In this document: positions 26,843-36,737 of the stretch, one piece after another
Position numbering within the stretch: position 1 is the stretch's first letter
How the letters are laid out: every line of letters starts with the position of its first letter
Assembly (NCBI GenBank): GCA_025057975.1
Contig: JANWUV010000019.1
Coordinates: 1-60,096, forward strand
DNA: 60,096 bases
Source: Chloracidobacterium sp.
GTDB taxonomy: Bacteria > Acidobacteriota > Blastocatellia > Chloracidobacteriales > Chloracidobacteriaceae
Direction of reading: 5' to 3'
The notes under the pieces: generated by a model
Told to the model about the DNA's origin: nothing
What the model saw: only the letters and a program-made list of their open reading frames with translations
Database searches by the model: none
Position numbers and translations under genes: made by a program

Positions 26843-26890
26843 GGTGTCGAAAGACACCGGTAAGGTGCAAACCCAAGGTTGCACCTACCG
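26843..26890 (+). promoter_or_regulatory. Two-hairpin structured leader of the small exported protein gene
   Basis: Hairpin 1 is GGTGTC-GAAA-GACACC (26843-26858), a perfect 6-base stem with a GNRA tetraloop. Hairpin 2 pairs CGGTAAGGTGCAA (26858-26870) with TTGCACCTACCG (26879-26890) through one bulged A and an 8-base loop. The hairpins abut and share one C. The element ends 31 bases before the start codon and 20 bases before the CAGGAG ribosome-binding site. It could be a regulatory leader or the terminator of the gene before. I cannot match it to a known riboswitch class. Confidence 0.5.
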
Positions 26891-26921
26891 TCATCTTCGT
26901 AAGGCTTTTACAGGAGCTGTT

Positions 26922-27290
26922 ATGCGTTTCTTCGGGAAGACCTTCGCCCTTAGCCTCACACTCACCGCTTTGCTTGGTATCTCCGCTCTAGCAGGCGAAA
27001 TCACCAAAACCCTGACCCTCAACCGCGACATATCCGTCAATGGTACGGTCGTGAAGAAGGGCGTCTACAGGGTGAAGATCAATAGGGAAACCGGTGAAAT
27101 GACCATCCTTGACGGCAAGAAAGTCGTTGCAAAAGCGACAGTTACAGTTGCCTTGGACGAGCGTAAGGCCAACGGCGACGAAATCGCGCTCACCCAGAGC
27201 GGTGATACCAACATTCTCAAAAGCGTCAAGTTTAGCGGCTCGCGCGACCGTTTCACGGTAGCCGCCGCCCAAGCTGCGCCCAACCAGTAA
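26922..27290 (+). CDS. Small exported protein of unknown function
   Basis: A 122-residue protein from ATG 26922 with CAGGAG six bases upstream. The signal peptide is MRFFGKTFALSLTLTALLGISALAG. The mature part is a compact beta-strand domain: EITKTLTLNRDISVNGTVVKKGVYRVKINRETGEMTILDGKKVVAKATVTVALDERKANGDEIALTQSGDTNILKSVKFSGSRDRFTV. Short exported proteins of this pattern (a precursor with a V-KKG-Y-V strand) are common in acidobacteria and are unnamed. It has its own structured leader and a strong terminator, so it is probably a separate, possibly well-expressed transcript. Confidence 0.75.
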   Translation: MRFFGKTFALSLTLTALLGISALAGEITKTLTLNRDISVNGTVVKKGVYRVKINRETGEMTILDGKKVVAKATVTVALDERKANGDEIALTQSGDTNILKSVKFSGSRDRFTVAAAQAAPNQ

Positions 27291-27326
27291 AACCGAAAAC
27301 AATCCTAGTTTACACAAAATAAAAAT

Positions 27327-27352
27327 GCCCGGCATATGCCGGGCGTTTTTTC
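27327..27352 (+). terminator. Rho-independent terminator after the small exported protein gene
   Basis: A perfect GCCCGGCA/TGCCGGGC stem (27327-27344, essentially an 18-base palindrome) is followed by G and a run of T residues (27346-27351). It lies 37 bases after the stop codon. Confidence 0.93.
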
Positions 27353-27544
27353 TTTGAAACGGAAGTTTATCAAATCTGTAACTGCGCATTGGCTGAAAAT
27401 GTCGAAAAAGATTCACCGGCAGCCGGCGCGCTTGTCGCAGGTGGACTAATCACTCGCGCATACAACCGCCAAGTCATCTCGGCGGCGCTCCTTCCCCTTG
27501 GAAGGCGCACGTGACCCGGCACAACAAAGCAACGACCTAGGCGC

Positions 27545-29746
27545 TTACGACGCTGCGCGGAACGTTTCCAGTACCAGCCCCGGCGTCAGCACCTCAGGCA
27601 ACACCTTCGGCTCACCGCCGTTGGGTGGATAAAACACGTAAAGCGGTACGCCACTGCGCCCAAACTCGGCCAGCGCGCGGGTGATGGTTTCGTCGCGGTT
27701 TGTCCAGTCGGCCTTGACCATGACAATCCCACGCCGCGCAATCTCAGCCCGTACTTCTTCAGTCTCTAGCGCTACTTTTTCATTCGCCTTACAGCTCAGA
27801 CACCACGCGGCGGTGAAATCCACAAAGACCGGCTTACCGGTCCGGCGCAGCTCTGCGACACGCGCTGGCGTGAAGGGTTCCCACTGAATGCTTGCGCTGT
27901 TCTTGCTGGTTGGCGCACCGCCAGCCGCGCTCGCCAGAGGCGGCAGTTGACGAATGGCGCTGACGCCGATTGCTGTGCTTCCAACGATGATGACTGTCGC
28001 TATGGTGAAGGCGAGGCGGCGCGTCAGCGGCTTACGGTCGTAACCGCCCCAGCGTCCCCAAATCCATCCGCCCAACCCAATCAACACGATGACGCCCAGC
28101 ATTAGGGCGAGGCCGTCCACGCCGACTTCCAACCCCAGCACCCACAGCAGCCAGACGACCGATCCCATCAGCAAAAAGCCCATCAGTTGCTTGAAGCTTT
28201 CCATCCACGCACCGGGCTTAGGCACAAACCGGAGCAACTGCGGCGCGGCCGCCAGCAACAGGTACGGCGACGCCAGACCCAGCGCCAGCGCCGTAAAAAT
28301 CAATAGCGCCGTCGCCGCTGGTTGCGTCAGCGCCACGCCTAGCGCCGATCCCATAAACGGCGCAGTACAGGGTGTGGACACAACCGTCGCCAGCACGCCC
28401 ATGAAAAACGACCCGGCTACTCCTGCCCGACGCATCGCCGTCTGTCCAATGGTCGTCAGCCCGACGCCGACCTCAAAGACGCCGAGCAGCGCCAGCCCGA
28501 AAACAAACAGCATAGCGACCAGAAAGGCGACAAAGGCTGGCTCCTGCAACTGAAAGCCCCAACCGAGCTGTCGCCCGCCGGCCCGCAGCGCAAGCAACAC
28601 TCCGGCTAGCGCCCAAAATGACAAAACCACGCCGGCCGTGAAGACGACGCCGTGTTGCCATGCTCGGCCGCGTCCCGCCTTGGCCTGTTCCACAAATCCC
28701 AGCACCTTGATGGAAAGCACTGGCAGGACACAGGGCATCAGATTCAAAATCAGCCCCCCCACAAATGCGCCGCCCAGCGTCGCCAAAAGCGCTGTCCAGT
28801 TCAGCGGCGGCGTGGTCGGCTTCGTCGTTCCGGCGACCGGCGCAAGCGCATCACCCAGCGCCGTCAGCGGCTCGATGGGAATGTCCACCGTGAGGCCCGG
28901 CTCTGTACCGGGGCCGCGCCAGCCGTTCGGCGTTACCACCACACCGGTCAACCGCGCCGGCGGCGCTTCCGCCACCTTGGAGCGCGCCATGCGCAGCGCA
29001 TAGCCGCCTTTGACCCGCGTGAGCGTCTGTGGCTCCGCGCCCTCGATGATGAGTTCTTCAAAGGGGAAGAAGGTCGCTTCCGCCAGCAGCATCTCCGGCT
29101 TCGGCGGCGTCAGCAGCAACACCACCTGCTCGCCCTCAACCGTCGCCCGGAGCTTCCAGTCGGAAGTCGGCAGGGGGAGTTGCGCGCGCGCCCGCGCAAA
29201 CGCCTCAACCCACGCCGACGGCAGCGGCGCGTCGTTCGTCACCGGCAACGTCAGCTTCAGTTCGGCATCGCCGGGAATGCACGCCTCTTTACACACCAAC
29301 CACTTGACCTTGCCCACCAACGTCACCGGCCTGCCGACCGGTAAATCGGTGGGCGGCGTGATGCGAATCAGGTGTAGTACTTCCGTCTCGTAGCCGTACC
29401 CAACCAACCCGCCGGCTTCAATTCGCTTCGGAATCGGCCACTGAATGTCGTCGGCGGTGAAGCCCGGTGGAAGGTTCCACTTGACGGAAGTCGGCTGCCC
29501 GGAATCGCCGGGATTGCGCCAGTAGGTGTGCCAGTGTTCCTCCAGCTCAAAGCGGACCGCCACCCAAAACGGCGTACCGGGACGGATCGCTGTCGTTTCG
29601 GCGATGAGTTCCGCCTTGACATGCGGCTTTTCCACCGGCGCAGCCGTCGGCTGCAACGTTGACACGCCCAGCCACGCCAAACACAGCGCCGCCGCCCACC
29701 GGCGCCACTGTTGCTTTCCAAACCATTCCTTCATGTTCCGCCTCAT
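27545..29746 (-). CDS. DsbD-like thiol:disulfide interchange protein with N-terminal DsbD-type domain and C-terminal thioredoxin
   Basis: A 733-residue protein. Its start ATG (29746) overlaps the acetyl-CoA synthetase stop (ATGA); MKEWFGK at 29734 is an alternative. After a signal sequence, about 300 residues form the periplasmic DsbC/DsbD N-terminal-like domain ([28 protein letters not shown]..., [19 protein letters not shown]). About eight membrane segments follow, with [22 protein letters not shown] and [18 protein letters not shown] carrying the paired membrane cysteines. The final domain is thioredoxin-like, with [22 protein letters not shown]. It passes electrons from cytoplasmic thioredoxin to periplasmic disulfides. 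It is the ScsB/DsbD-type architecture. Confidence 0.93.
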   Translation of the reverse strand: MRRNMKEWFGKQQWRRWAAALCLAWLGVSTLQPTAAPVEKPHVKAELIAETTAIRPGTPFWVAVRFELEEHWHTYWRNPGDSGQPTSVKWNLPPGFTADDIQWPIPKRIEAGGLVGYGYETEVLHLIRITPPTDLPVGRPVTLVGKVKWLVCKEACIPGDAELKLTLPVTNDAPLPSAWVEAFARARAQLPLPTSDWKLRATVEGEQVVLLLTPPKPEMLLAEATFFPFEELIIEGAEPQTLTRVKGGYALRMARSKVAEAPPARLTGVVVTPNGWRGPGTEPGLTVDIPIEPLTALGDALAPVAGTTKPTTPPLNWTALLATLGGAFVGGLILNLMPCVLPVLSIKVLGFVEQAKAGRGRAWQHGVVFTAGVVLSFWALAGVLLALRAGGRQLGWGFQLQEPAFVAFLVAMLFVFGLALLGVFEVGVGLTTIGQTAMRRAGVAGSFFMGVLATVVSTPCTAPFMGSALGVALTQPAATALLIFTALALGLASPYLLLAAAPQLLRFVPKPGAWMESFKQLMGFLLMGSVVWLLWVLGLEVGVDGLALMLGVIVLIGLGGWIWGRWGGYDRKPLTRRLAFTIATVIIVGSTAIGVSAIRQLPPLASAAGGAPTSKNSASIQWEPFTPARVAELRRTGKPVFVDFTAAWCLSCKANEKVALETEEVRAEIARRGIVMVKADWTNRDETITRALAEFGRSGVPLYVFYPPNGGEPKVLPEVLTPGLVLETFRAAS

Positions 29747-31692
29747 TCTTCATCGGCGCGCAGCTTTTCAAGCACCGAAAAATCCTCCAGCGTCGTCACG
29801 TCGCCGACGACTTGCCCGCCGGCGGCGATTTCGCGCAGCAAGCGCCGCATAATCTTGCCAGAGCGCGTCTTGGGGAGCGCGTCCGTAAAGCGGATGTCGT
29901 CCGGCTTGGCAAGCGCGCCAATTTCTTTGGCGACATGCTCGCGCAGCGCCGCCCGCAGCGCATCATCGCCGGAACGCCCGCCTTCGAGCGTGACAAACGC
30001 CACAATCGCCGAACCTTTCAGTTCGTCCGGCCGGCCGACGACGGCCGCCTCGGCGACGGCTTCGTGCGACACCAGCGCGCTTTCAATCTCGGCTGTCCCC
30101 AGACGATGGCCGCTGACGTTGATGACATCATCCACCCGACCCATAATCCAGTGGTTGCCGTGTTCGTCGCGGCGCGCGCCATCCCCGGTAAAGTAAACGC
30201 CCTCAATTTCGCTCCAGTACTGCCGCCGGTAACGCTCGTCGTCGCCCCAGATTGTCCGCAGCATCGCCGGCCACGGGCGTGTGATGACCAGATAGCCGCC
30301 TTCGTTCGGGCTGACGCTGCGCCCGTCCTTGGCGCGGATGTCCACGCTGATGCCCGGCAGCGGGCGCGTCGCCGTTCCCGGCATGGTCGTCGTCGCGCCC
30401 GGCAGCGGCGCAATCATCATCCCGCCGGTTTCCGTTTGCCACCACGTATCTACAATCGGACAGCGCCCCTTCCCGATGACGTTCCGGTACCACATCCAAG
30501 CTTCCGGGTTGATGGGTTCACCCACCGTACCGAGCAGGCGCAGTGTGTCGAGCCGGTGTTTGAGTACCCACCGTTCGCCCCACCGGATGAAGGACCGAAT
30601 GGCCGTCGGCGCGGTGTAGAGAATTGTCACGCCGTGCCGGTCAATGATGCGCCAAAAGCGATCAGGTTCGGGGTGGTTCGGCGCACCTTCATACATCATC
30701 ACCGTCGCGCCGTTCGCTAGCGGCCCATAGACGACGTAGCTGTGACCCGTTACCCAGCCGACATCCGCCGTACACCAGTAGAGATCGTCGTCCTTGAGGT
30801 CAAGCACCCATTTGGCCGTTGCCGTCACCTGGGTCAGATAGCCGCCCGTCGTATGCAGGATGCCCTTCGGTTTGCCGGTTGTGCCGCTTGTGTACAGGAT
30901 AAACAGCGGATGTTCCGCGTCGAGCGGCTCCGGCGGGCAGTCGTCGCTGACGATTTCCAGCATGTCGTCCCACCAGTGATCGCGGCCCGGCCGCATATCC
31001 ACCTTCGAACCAGTGCGCCGCAGTACGATGCAGGTTTCTACCGTCGGCGCATGTTCGAGCGCGGCGTCCACGGCCGGCTTGAGGCGCACTTCGGTTCCGC
31101 GCCGCCAACAGCCATCGGCGGTGACAACGAGCTTGCAGCCGGCGTCGTTAATGCGGTCACGCAGCGCCTCGGACGAAAACCCGCCAAAAACGACCGAATG
31201 CGTGGCTCCGATGCGCGCACAGGCTAGCATGGCGACGGCGATTTCAGGCGTCATCGGCATGTAAATCGCTACGCGGTCGCCTGCGCGGACACCGAACTTC
31301 TTGAGCACATTGGCGAAGCGGCACACCTCGCGGTGGAGTTCCCAGTAGGTCAGCGTCCGAGTGTCGCCAGGCTCGCCTTCCCATACGATAGCGGCTTTGG
31401 TGCGCCGCCACGTTTTCAGGTGCCGGTCGAGGCAGTTGGCGGCGATGTTGAGCTTGCCGCCGACAAACCACTTGGCATGAGGCGGACGCCAGTCGAGGAT
31501 TTGCGTCCACGGCGTCATCCAGTCGAGCGCCGCCGCCTGCTTGGCCCAGAAGGCTTCAAAGTCGGCTTCGGCCTCGGCGTACATTTGGGCGGCCTGCTCG
31601 GCAGTGACGTTGGCCTGTTGTGCAAAATCGGGCGGCGGTGGGAAACGCCGCGTTTCGTGCTGGTGCGACTCGATAGCGTGCGATTCGGTCAT
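29743..31692 (-). CDS. acs: Acetyl-CoA synthetase (AMP-forming)
   Basis: A 649-residue enzyme from ATG 31692 ([33 protein letters not shown]). It shows the full ANL-family set: [59 protein letters not shown], the P-loop [67 protein letters not shown] and [17 protein letters not shown]. The Lys in SGK is the residue usually acetylated for control. It activates acetate to acetyl-CoA. The DsbD-like gene overlaps its stop codon, so the two are probably co-translated. Confidence 0.96.
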   Translation of the reverse strand: MTESHAIESHQHETRRFPPPPDFAQQANVTAEQAAQMYAEAEADFEAFWAKQAAALDWMTPWTQILDWRPPHAKWFVGGKLNIAANCLDRHLKTWRRTKAAIVWEGEPGDTRTLTYWELHREVCRFANVLKKFGVRAGDRVAIYMPMTPEIAVAMLACARIGATHSVVFGGFSSEALRDRINDAGCKLVVTADGCWRRGTEVRLKPAVDAALEHAPTVETCIVLRRTGSKVDMRPGRDHWWDDMLEIVSDDCPPEPLDAEHPLFILYTSGTTGKPKGILHTTGGYLTQVTATAKWVLDLKDDDLYWCTADVGWVTGHSYVVYGPLANGATVMMYEGAPNHPEPDRFWRIIDRHGVTILYTAPTAIRSFIRWGERWVLKHRLDTLRLLGTVGEPINPEAWMWYRNVIGKGRCPIVDTWWQTETGGMMIAPLPGATTTMPGTATRPLPGISVDIRAKDGRSVSPNEGGYLVITRPWPAMLRTIWGDDERYRRQYWSEIEGVYFTGDGARRDEHGNHWIMGRVDDVINVSGHRLGTAEIESALVSHEAVAEAAVVGRPDELKGSAIVAFVTLEGGRSGDDALRAALREHVAKEIGALAKPDDIRFTDALPKTRSGKIMRRLLREIAAGGQVVGDVTTLEDFSVLEKLRADEE

Positions 31693-31780
31693 GGGTGTGA
31701 ACTCCAGTTTGGCAAAGTGACAGTGCAGCCGACGGCGAGGCGGGTTGTCGCCAGCGCACGGGCAAATGTAGCTTGAAAAT

Positions 31781-32233
31781 ATGGAACGCGCGAATCCCAC
31801 CACGTTCTCAAAATCAGCGACTTACGTCCGTTACTGGCTGCAAGGTGTTTTCTTCATCTTGGCGGGCGTCGAGCTGGCCAACGGGCTGATGGCGCTGTTT
31901 TTTCAGGACGCCGCCGCCAACCTCTACCGTTGGGACATCAAAGACCCGGCGATGACGCAGCAGTACGGCATTGCGCTTTGCGTTATTGCGGCGGCGTACT
32001 TTCTAATCGGTCTTGACCCTGTCGCCAATCGCAAGCTGCTCCTGTTGCCGGTCGTTGAAGTCGCAGTGGCGACATTTTGGACGTTCTTTCTGTCGCGCGG
32101 CCAATATGGCGAGCGCAGCGCGGTCTTGATGGCGCTTGGCTACTGCCTGTTCATTGTGGCGGCGGTGGTCGTCCCGACGGCGATGCTCAAGAATGCTTTA
32201 GAAGGAACAGATACATCGCCGCCGTCGGCATGA
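31781..32233 (+). CDS. Small integral membrane protein of unknown function
   Basis: A 150-residue protein with four hydrophobic segments: [62 protein letters not shown] and [23 protein letters not shown]. Charged residues are few and no functional motif is seen. It is divergent from acetyl-CoA synthetase, with 88 bases between the starts. A YgiT-type gene follows 39 bases after its stop. Confidence 0.7.
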   Translation: MERANPTTFSKSATYVRYWLQGVFFILAGVELANGLMALFFQDAAANLYRWDIKDPAMTQQYGIALCVIAAAYFLIGLDPVANRKLLLLPVVEVAVATFWTFFLSRGQYGERSAVLMALGYCLFIVAAVVVPTAMLKNALEGTDTSPPSA

Positions 32234-32272
32234 GTGTTGCCCGCACGGGAAGCGCAGATCAAAGTTGGAACA

Positions 32273-32515
32273 ATGAAGCCTTTTGACAAGTGTCCCGTTT
32301 GCGGTGGCGAAGTAGTTGAGAAAGACATGGAGAAGCTGCTCAGAGGCGGTATCCACACCGCCGTGTGCAGTGCGCGCGCAGATATATGTCTGCGATGCGG
32401 CGAGCGACTATACGCGGCTGAAACCGTTATGCGTTTTGAACAGATTCGGCGGAAATTAGCTGACCAAGACGTTGCGGAGTTTCAGCCGCTTGGTCAATCT
32501 TTTCAAGTGACCTAA
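32273..32515 (+). CDS. YgiT-type zinc finger protein
   Basis: An 80-residue protein from ATG 32273 (MKPFDKCPVCGGEVVEKDMEKLLRGGIHTAV), with CLRCGERLY as the second CxxC. The two CxxC pairs and the intervening beta strands are the MqsA N-terminal (YgiT) zinc-binding domain. In toxin-antitoxin pairs this domain is often encoded next to a DUF4258/MqsR-type toxin. No toxin-like gene adjoins here. The C-terminal DNA-binding HTH of full MqsA is also absent. It is probably an orphan member. Confidence 0.8.
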   Translation: MKPFDKCPVCGGEVVEKDMEKLLRGGIHTAVCSARADICLRCGERLYAAETVMRFEQIRRKLADQDVAEFQPLGQSFQVT

Positions 32516-32567
32516 TCTTTGCCTCTGTAGATCCTCTTGCGGTTGTCGCTGAGGAGGCGAGAATGCG

Positions 32568-33242
32568 ATGCTCGATGCGCCGCAAAAGATGACGTGCAAC
32601 GTGAATGACGTAAACGCGGATGCCCATCCGGGCGGTTCTGGTCTGCGGCGCGCCACTGGCGCAGGCGGCGCACCAGCTCTAGGCTCTAAGCGGACTGTCC
32701 TGCCGGTAATACTGGTCGTGTTGGTCGGCGGCTTGACGGTTGGTTGCGGCATCGTCGCCTCGCAGAGCGCGCCGCCGGTTGACGCTGTGCCACGTCAAAA
32801 ACGCCCACGCGGAGGAAAAAACACCTTGGAAACCATGCTCGTCGGCGTCTGGCAGGCATCGCCGTCTATGGGCGCAGGATGGAACGACGCCTATCAATTC
32901 TTTTCCGACGGACGCTTTTGCTTTCATACAAGCCAAATGAACTGCGCCGCCCGCGAGCGTCGCCGCGAAGGGAGCTGGCGGCTCGATGGGACGGAACTCA
33001 TCCTGCAAACCGTCGAGCGGGAGGTCATCGTCGGCGGCCGCGAAGTTCCAGCGACCGGCTCCTGCGCCTCGGAAACCGAGATTGTGGACGGCGAGTTGCG
33101 CGTCGAATCGCTGTTTGTCCCCATCGAAACCCGTCTCAAGGTCGAAGCGCAGCCGCCGGATGAGGAAACCGGACGGCGGCGCGTCAAGCTGGACGGGCGG
33201 ATGTTCTGGAAGTACGACGACGACCCGACCGCCTACCCATGA
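32568..33242 (+). CDS. Membrane-anchored or lipoprotein-like protein of unknown function
   Basis: A 224-residue protein from ATG 32568; ATG 32589 (MTCNVNDVNADAHPGG) is an alternative. One hydrophobic segment, TVLPVILVVLVGGLTVGCGIVAS, at about residues 43-65 contains a lipobox-like LTVGC, although the preceding N-region is long for a lipoprotein. The outer part (LETMLVGVWQASPSMGAGWNDAYQFFSDGRFCFHTSQMNCAARERRREGSWRLDGTELILQTVE) resembles lipocalin-like or DUF-type beta sheets that begin with a G-x-W motif. Cys residues in FCFH and MNCA may form a disulfide. No family is assigned. Confidence 0.6.
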   Translation: MLDAPQKMTCNVNDVNADAHPGGSGLRRATGAGGAPALGSKRTVLPVILVVLVGGLTVGCGIVASQSAPPVDAVPRQKRPRGGKNTLETMLVGVWQASPSMGAGWNDAYQFFSDGRFCFHTSQMNCAARERRREGSWRLDGTELILQTVEREVIVGGREVPATGSCASETEIVDGELRVESLFVPIETRLKVEAQPPDEETGRRRVKLDGRMFWKYDDDPTAYP

Positions 33243-33344
33243 CGCCGCGCGAAAAAATTGCCTGTTGTCGCTGACAAACACGCAACATTTCGGACTCGCC
33301 GCCGATAACACAAATGAAACATCCGAAGCGGAGGCGTGTGTGTT

Positions 33345-35522
33345 ATGCGAGTCAATGCGACGCGGGGCGCATCCCCGGCGAGTCAGTCCAACAGTGTTCA
33401 GCACGTCGTCCGGCGAGGCGAAACCCTCTCCGGCATTGCCCGACAGTACGGCGTGACGGTGCAAACCATCGTTCAAGCGAACCGGCAAATCCGTAATCCA
33501 AATCTCATCTACGCCGGCCAGACGCTGACGATCCCGCGCAACGCCTCCACGACGCCGCCACAGTCTTCAACCGGCGACCGGCAGTACGTCGTCCGCAGCG
33601 GCGACACGCTTTCCGAAATCGCTGCCCGCAACGGCATTGACCTGCAGCGGTTGATTGAAGCGAACCTTCAGATCCGCAATCCCAACCTGATTTACCCCGG
33701 ACAGGTCATCAACCTTCCCGGCGGCGGCAATGGTCGGCAGCCGGTGACGACGCCAGCCCAACCCACCCAGCCGACGCAACCATCCCAGCCCGCGCCGCCG
33801 GCCGCCCGCGAACATCGGGTGCGCATCGGCGATACGTTGTCAGGCATCGCCCGGCGGTACGGCACAAGCGTAGACGCCCTGCTGCGCGCCAATCCGAGCA
33901 TTACAAACCCGAACCTAATTTACCCCGGTCAGCGGATCATCGTTCCCGGCGGCGCATCGCCAACGCCGCCGCCGACTTTGACCCGGCCGACAAACCCGAC
34001 GCAACCCACCCAGCCGACGCCACCGACGCCGCCCGGCGCGCTGATTTATGACGGGACGCGCCCAGCGCCGGGGACGACCAACGTCCGCGCCTGGGAGCCG
34101 ATCAATGCGCCGCTACAAGGCGATCCGGCGAACCGCAACCGCGCCACCTATGACAACGTGATCAATCAGTTCGCCGTTGGGGTCAATCCGCGGTATGCGC
34201 GGCGCGAGGGGAACACCTACTGCAACATTTTCGTGTGGGACGTAACCCGTGCGATGCGGGCTGAAATCCCGCATTGGGTGGACGCCAATGGTAATCCGAC
34301 GGCGGTTGGGCGCGGACGCGAACTGGACGCCAACGCAACCAACCAGTGGCTCAATACCCATGGCGGACGGTTCGGCTGGCGCGAAGTCAGCGCCGAGGAG
34401 GCGCAACGGCTGGCGAATCAAGGCCATCCGGTGGTGGCGTCGTGGCGCAATCCCGGCGGCATCGGACACATCGCCATAGTACGCCCCGGCGAAATGACCA
34501 GTCGCGGCCCGGCGATTGCTCAAGCCGGTGCACGCAACTTCAACTACGGGCAGCTTCAGGATGGCTTTGGCAACGCGCGCGGCGTCCAGTTTTTCGTCAA
34601 CGACCGGGGTACGGTGGGGAACAATCCGGCACCCACCCCCACGCCGCCCCCAACGAACGGCGGTACACCGCCGCGTACAGGGTTGCCCGTGCCCCAGGTG
34701 GATTTGCAGCGCGGTTCGCGCGGCGAGGCCGTCCAACAACTTCAAGCGGCGCTCGTACGGTTGGGCTATATGAGCCAAGCCGATATGAACACCGGCCCCG
34801 GCGTCTTTGGCCCGCGCACGGAAGCCGCGCTGAAGGCGTTTCAAAGCGCGAACGGCGTTCCAGCGACGGGCTACTACGGGCCGCTGACGCGCTCGGCGCT
34901 GACGCGGGCGCTGAGTGGAGCAACCGCCCCGACGCCGCCTCCGGCCAACGGTGGGATGCCGCCGCAGACAACCTACGATGTACAGCGGGTGCTGAACGTC
35001 GTACCCGCGTCGCTGCGTAGCTACGCGCAGGACGCCGTGCCGCGCATTCTGGCTGAAGCCCAGCGCGCCGGCCTGACGCTGGAACAAACCGCCTACGTTT
35101 TAGCAACGGCGCAGTATGAATCCGGCATGGGTCGGTGGATGACTGAAATTTGGGGACCGACGGCGGCGCAGCGCGGCTACGAGGGACGCCGCGACTTGGG
35201 TAATACGCAGCCGGGCGACGGGTATCGCTACCGTGGGCGCGGCTACGTACAGATCACCGGCCGCGCCAACTACACGGATTGGTCGCGGCGACTGGGAATG
35301 GATTTAGTTGGGCAACCCGACTTAGCGACGCGGCCGGAAATCGCGGCGCGGATTTTGGTCATCGGCATGCGCGATGGGACGTTCACCGGCCGGAAGCTGT
35401 CGGATTACATCAACGGCAACCAAGTGGATTTTGTCAATGCGCGGCGTACGGTGAACGGTCTGGATCGGGCCGACCTAATTGCATCGTACGCACAGGCGTA
35501 CTTGCAGGCGTTGCGCCAGTGA
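33345..35522 (+). CDS. Multidomain cell-wall hydrolase: three LysM, CHAP-like domain, peptidoglycan-binding domain and GH19
   Basis: A 725-residue protein from ATG 33345, with GGAGG ten bases upstream. LysM1 (HVVRRGETLSGIARQYGVTVQTIVQANRQI), LysM2 (YVVRSGDTLSEIAARNGIDLQRLIEAN) and LysM3 (HRVRIGDTLSGIARRYGTSVDALLRAN) are separated by Pro/Thr/Gln linkers. A middle domain contains TYCNIFVWDVTRAM and GGIGHIAIVRPGE, a Cys and His pair as in CHAP/NlpC-type amidases. A PG_binding_1 domain follows (VDLQRGSRGEAVQQLQAALVRLGY). The end is a GH19-like domain (YVLATAQYESGMGRWMTEIWG, GDGYRYRGRGYVQITGRANYTDWSRRLG). It should bind and cut peptidoglycan. No signal peptide is visible, which is unusual for a wall enzyme. 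Confidence 0.88.
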   Translation: MRVNATRGASPASQSNSVQHVVRRGETLSGIARQYGVTVQTIVQANRQIRNPNLIYAGQTLTIPRNASTTPPQSSTGDRQYVVRSGDTLSEIAARNGIDLQRLIEANLQIRNPNLIYPGQVINLPGGGNGRQPVTTPAQPTQPTQPSQPAPPAAREHRVRIGDTLSGIARRYGTSVDALLRANPSITNPNLIYPGQRIIVPGGASPTPPPTLTRPTNPTQPTQPTPPTPPGALIYDGTRPAPGTTNVRAWEPINAPLQGDPANRNRATYDNVINQFAVGVNPRYARREGNTYCNIFVWDVTRAMRAEIPHWVDANGNPTAVGRGRELDANATNQWLNTHGGRFGWREVSAEEAQRLANQGHPVVASWRNPGGIGHIAIVRPGEMTSRGPAIAQAGARNFNYGQLQDGFGNARGVQFFVNDRGTVGNNPAPTPTPPPTNGGTPPRTGLPVPQVDLQRGSRGEAVQQLQAALVRLGYMSQADMNTGPGVFGPRTEAALKAFQSANGVPATGYYGPLTRSALTRALSGATAPTPPPANGGMPPQTTYDVQRVLNVVPASLRSYAQDAVPRILAEAQRAGLTLEQTAYVLATAQYESGMGRWMTEIWGPTAAQRGYEGRRDLGNTQPGDGYRYRGRGYVQITGRANYTDWSRRLGMDLVGQPDLATRPEIAARILVIGMRDGTFTGRKLSDYINGNQVDFVNARRTVNGLDRADLIASYAQAYLQALRQ

Positions 35523-35536
35523 ACTTGCCCTCCAGC

Positions 35537-35552
35537 GAGCACGGCGGTGCTC
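35537..35552. repeat. Short hairpin between convergent genes
   Basis: GAGCAC-GGCG-GTGCTC is a perfect 6-base stem 15 bases after the stop of the cell-wall hydrolase gene. There is no T-run, so it is at best a weak transcription-end element. Confidence 0.4.
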
Positions 35553-35684
35553 CTACCTCAGAGGCGACCAAACGTTTGGTGTGTAGCGACGCTCCGCTGC
35601 ACGCCAAACAGCGGCGACGGCTCTACAGCACCGCTGCAAAGTCGCCTGGGAAGCCTCTTTTTCTCGAAATAGAGGGCTAGGGTC

Positions 35685-36686
35685 TTATCGGAAGTCGGTT
35701 CGGAGCAGGGATACTGTTTCCTTGCAGTTTTCTTCAGAGCGCGAAGCAACGCCGGTAAATGCCTGCATCGCGCGTACGGCGTCGCCATCTGGCAGCGCAA
35801 ACGTCGTATCGTGATTGCCGCCTGGTAGAGTGATCTGTATCACGCGCCGATTGCCGCCCTCAAACGCCGCCTTGGCCAACGCCTCCGCCATCCAGAGCGG
35901 TACGGTCGTGTCGTTTTCCGCGTGCAGAATCAGTACCGGACAACGTACGCGCCCGATCTTCTCGATGTTGGGACAGCGAATTCGGGTCAGCGACTGGGCG
36001 GGAAACATCGGATAACGCAGGGCGGCGATGTCCGACAGCGTCGTAAACGTCGCCAACGTCACAAGGCCGGCGGCTTCAACCCGCGCCGCAAGGTCTATCG
36101 CCGGAGCGCCGCCCAGTGAGTGCCCGACGATGAAAATCCGCTGCGGGTCAATGTCCGTCCGCCGTTTGAGGTGTTCAAAGGCGGCCGTCGCCGTGTCGTA
36201 CAGCCCCTGCTCACTTGGCTCGCCGCCGCTCAGCCCCAGCCCGATATACTCCGGGACAAAGACGTTGAACCCGGCGCGGCGAAAAACCTCCACCTGGCGG
36301 CGCAGGAACGGATAGTTGAGATACTCGCCAACGCCGTAAAAAAACAGCAGCGTCGGCCGGCGGGGGGCATCGGGCAGGACAGCTTCGCTGTGCGCGTCCA
36401 GCGCCGGACCGAACAGCGCCATGATGGTCTCACCGCGTTCGGCTTGAAATTCGACATAACTTGCGCCTGGCGGCGGCGGAAACTTTTGCCGCGCCTTGCC
36501 CTCACGGGCCGCCGCGCGAAACACCATCGAGTGCTGAACGGCGTAAAAGTAACCGCCCGCGCCGACGTACCCCACGAAAGCCGCTGCGAACAACAGCACA
36601 AGCACGCGCAGCGTGCGCGCCGCCCACGGACGGCGCACCGCAAAACACGCCCGCATCAGCGGTTCAGGATGGGTTTCGGCGTCCAT
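35685..36686 (-). CDS. Alpha/beta hydrolase with N-terminal membrane anchor
   Basis: A 333-residue protein taken from ATG 36686 (MDAETHPEPLMRACFAVRRPWAARTLRVLVLLFAAAFVGYVGAGGYFY); starts at 36728 and 36656 are also possible. After one membrane segment comes an alpha/beta hydrolase fold: PTLLFFYGVGEYLNYPFLRRQVEVFRRAGFNVFVPEYIGLGLSGGEPSE, nucleophile elbow IVGHSLGGAPA, Asp in LHAENDTTVPLWMAEAL and His in LPGGNHDTTF. This BEM46/abhydrolase-type layout with an N-terminal anchor is common, and the substrate is unknown. It lies 51 bases downstream of the peptide transporter and probably shares its transcript. Confidence 0.85.
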   Translation of the reverse strand: MDAETHPEPLMRACFAVRRPWAARTLRVLVLLFAAAFVGYVGAGGYFYAVQHSMVFRAAAREGKARQKFPPPPGASYVEFQAERGETIMALFGPALDAHSEAVLPDAPRRPTLLFFYGVGEYLNYPFLRRQVEVFRRAGFNVFVPEYIGLGLSGGEPSEQGLYDTATAAFEHLKRRTDIDPQRIFIVGHSLGGAPAIDLAARVEAAGLVTLATFTTLSDIAALRYPMFPAQSLTRIRCPNIEKIGRVRCPVLILHAENDTTVPLWMAEALAKAAFEGGNRRVIQITLPGGNHDTTFALPDGDAVRAMQAFTGVASRSEENCKETVSLLRTDFR

Positions 36687-36737
36687 GTTCAACCACGAGT
36701 CGTCGTAGGTCACCGCGCCCCTGCGCAAACGGTGGCG

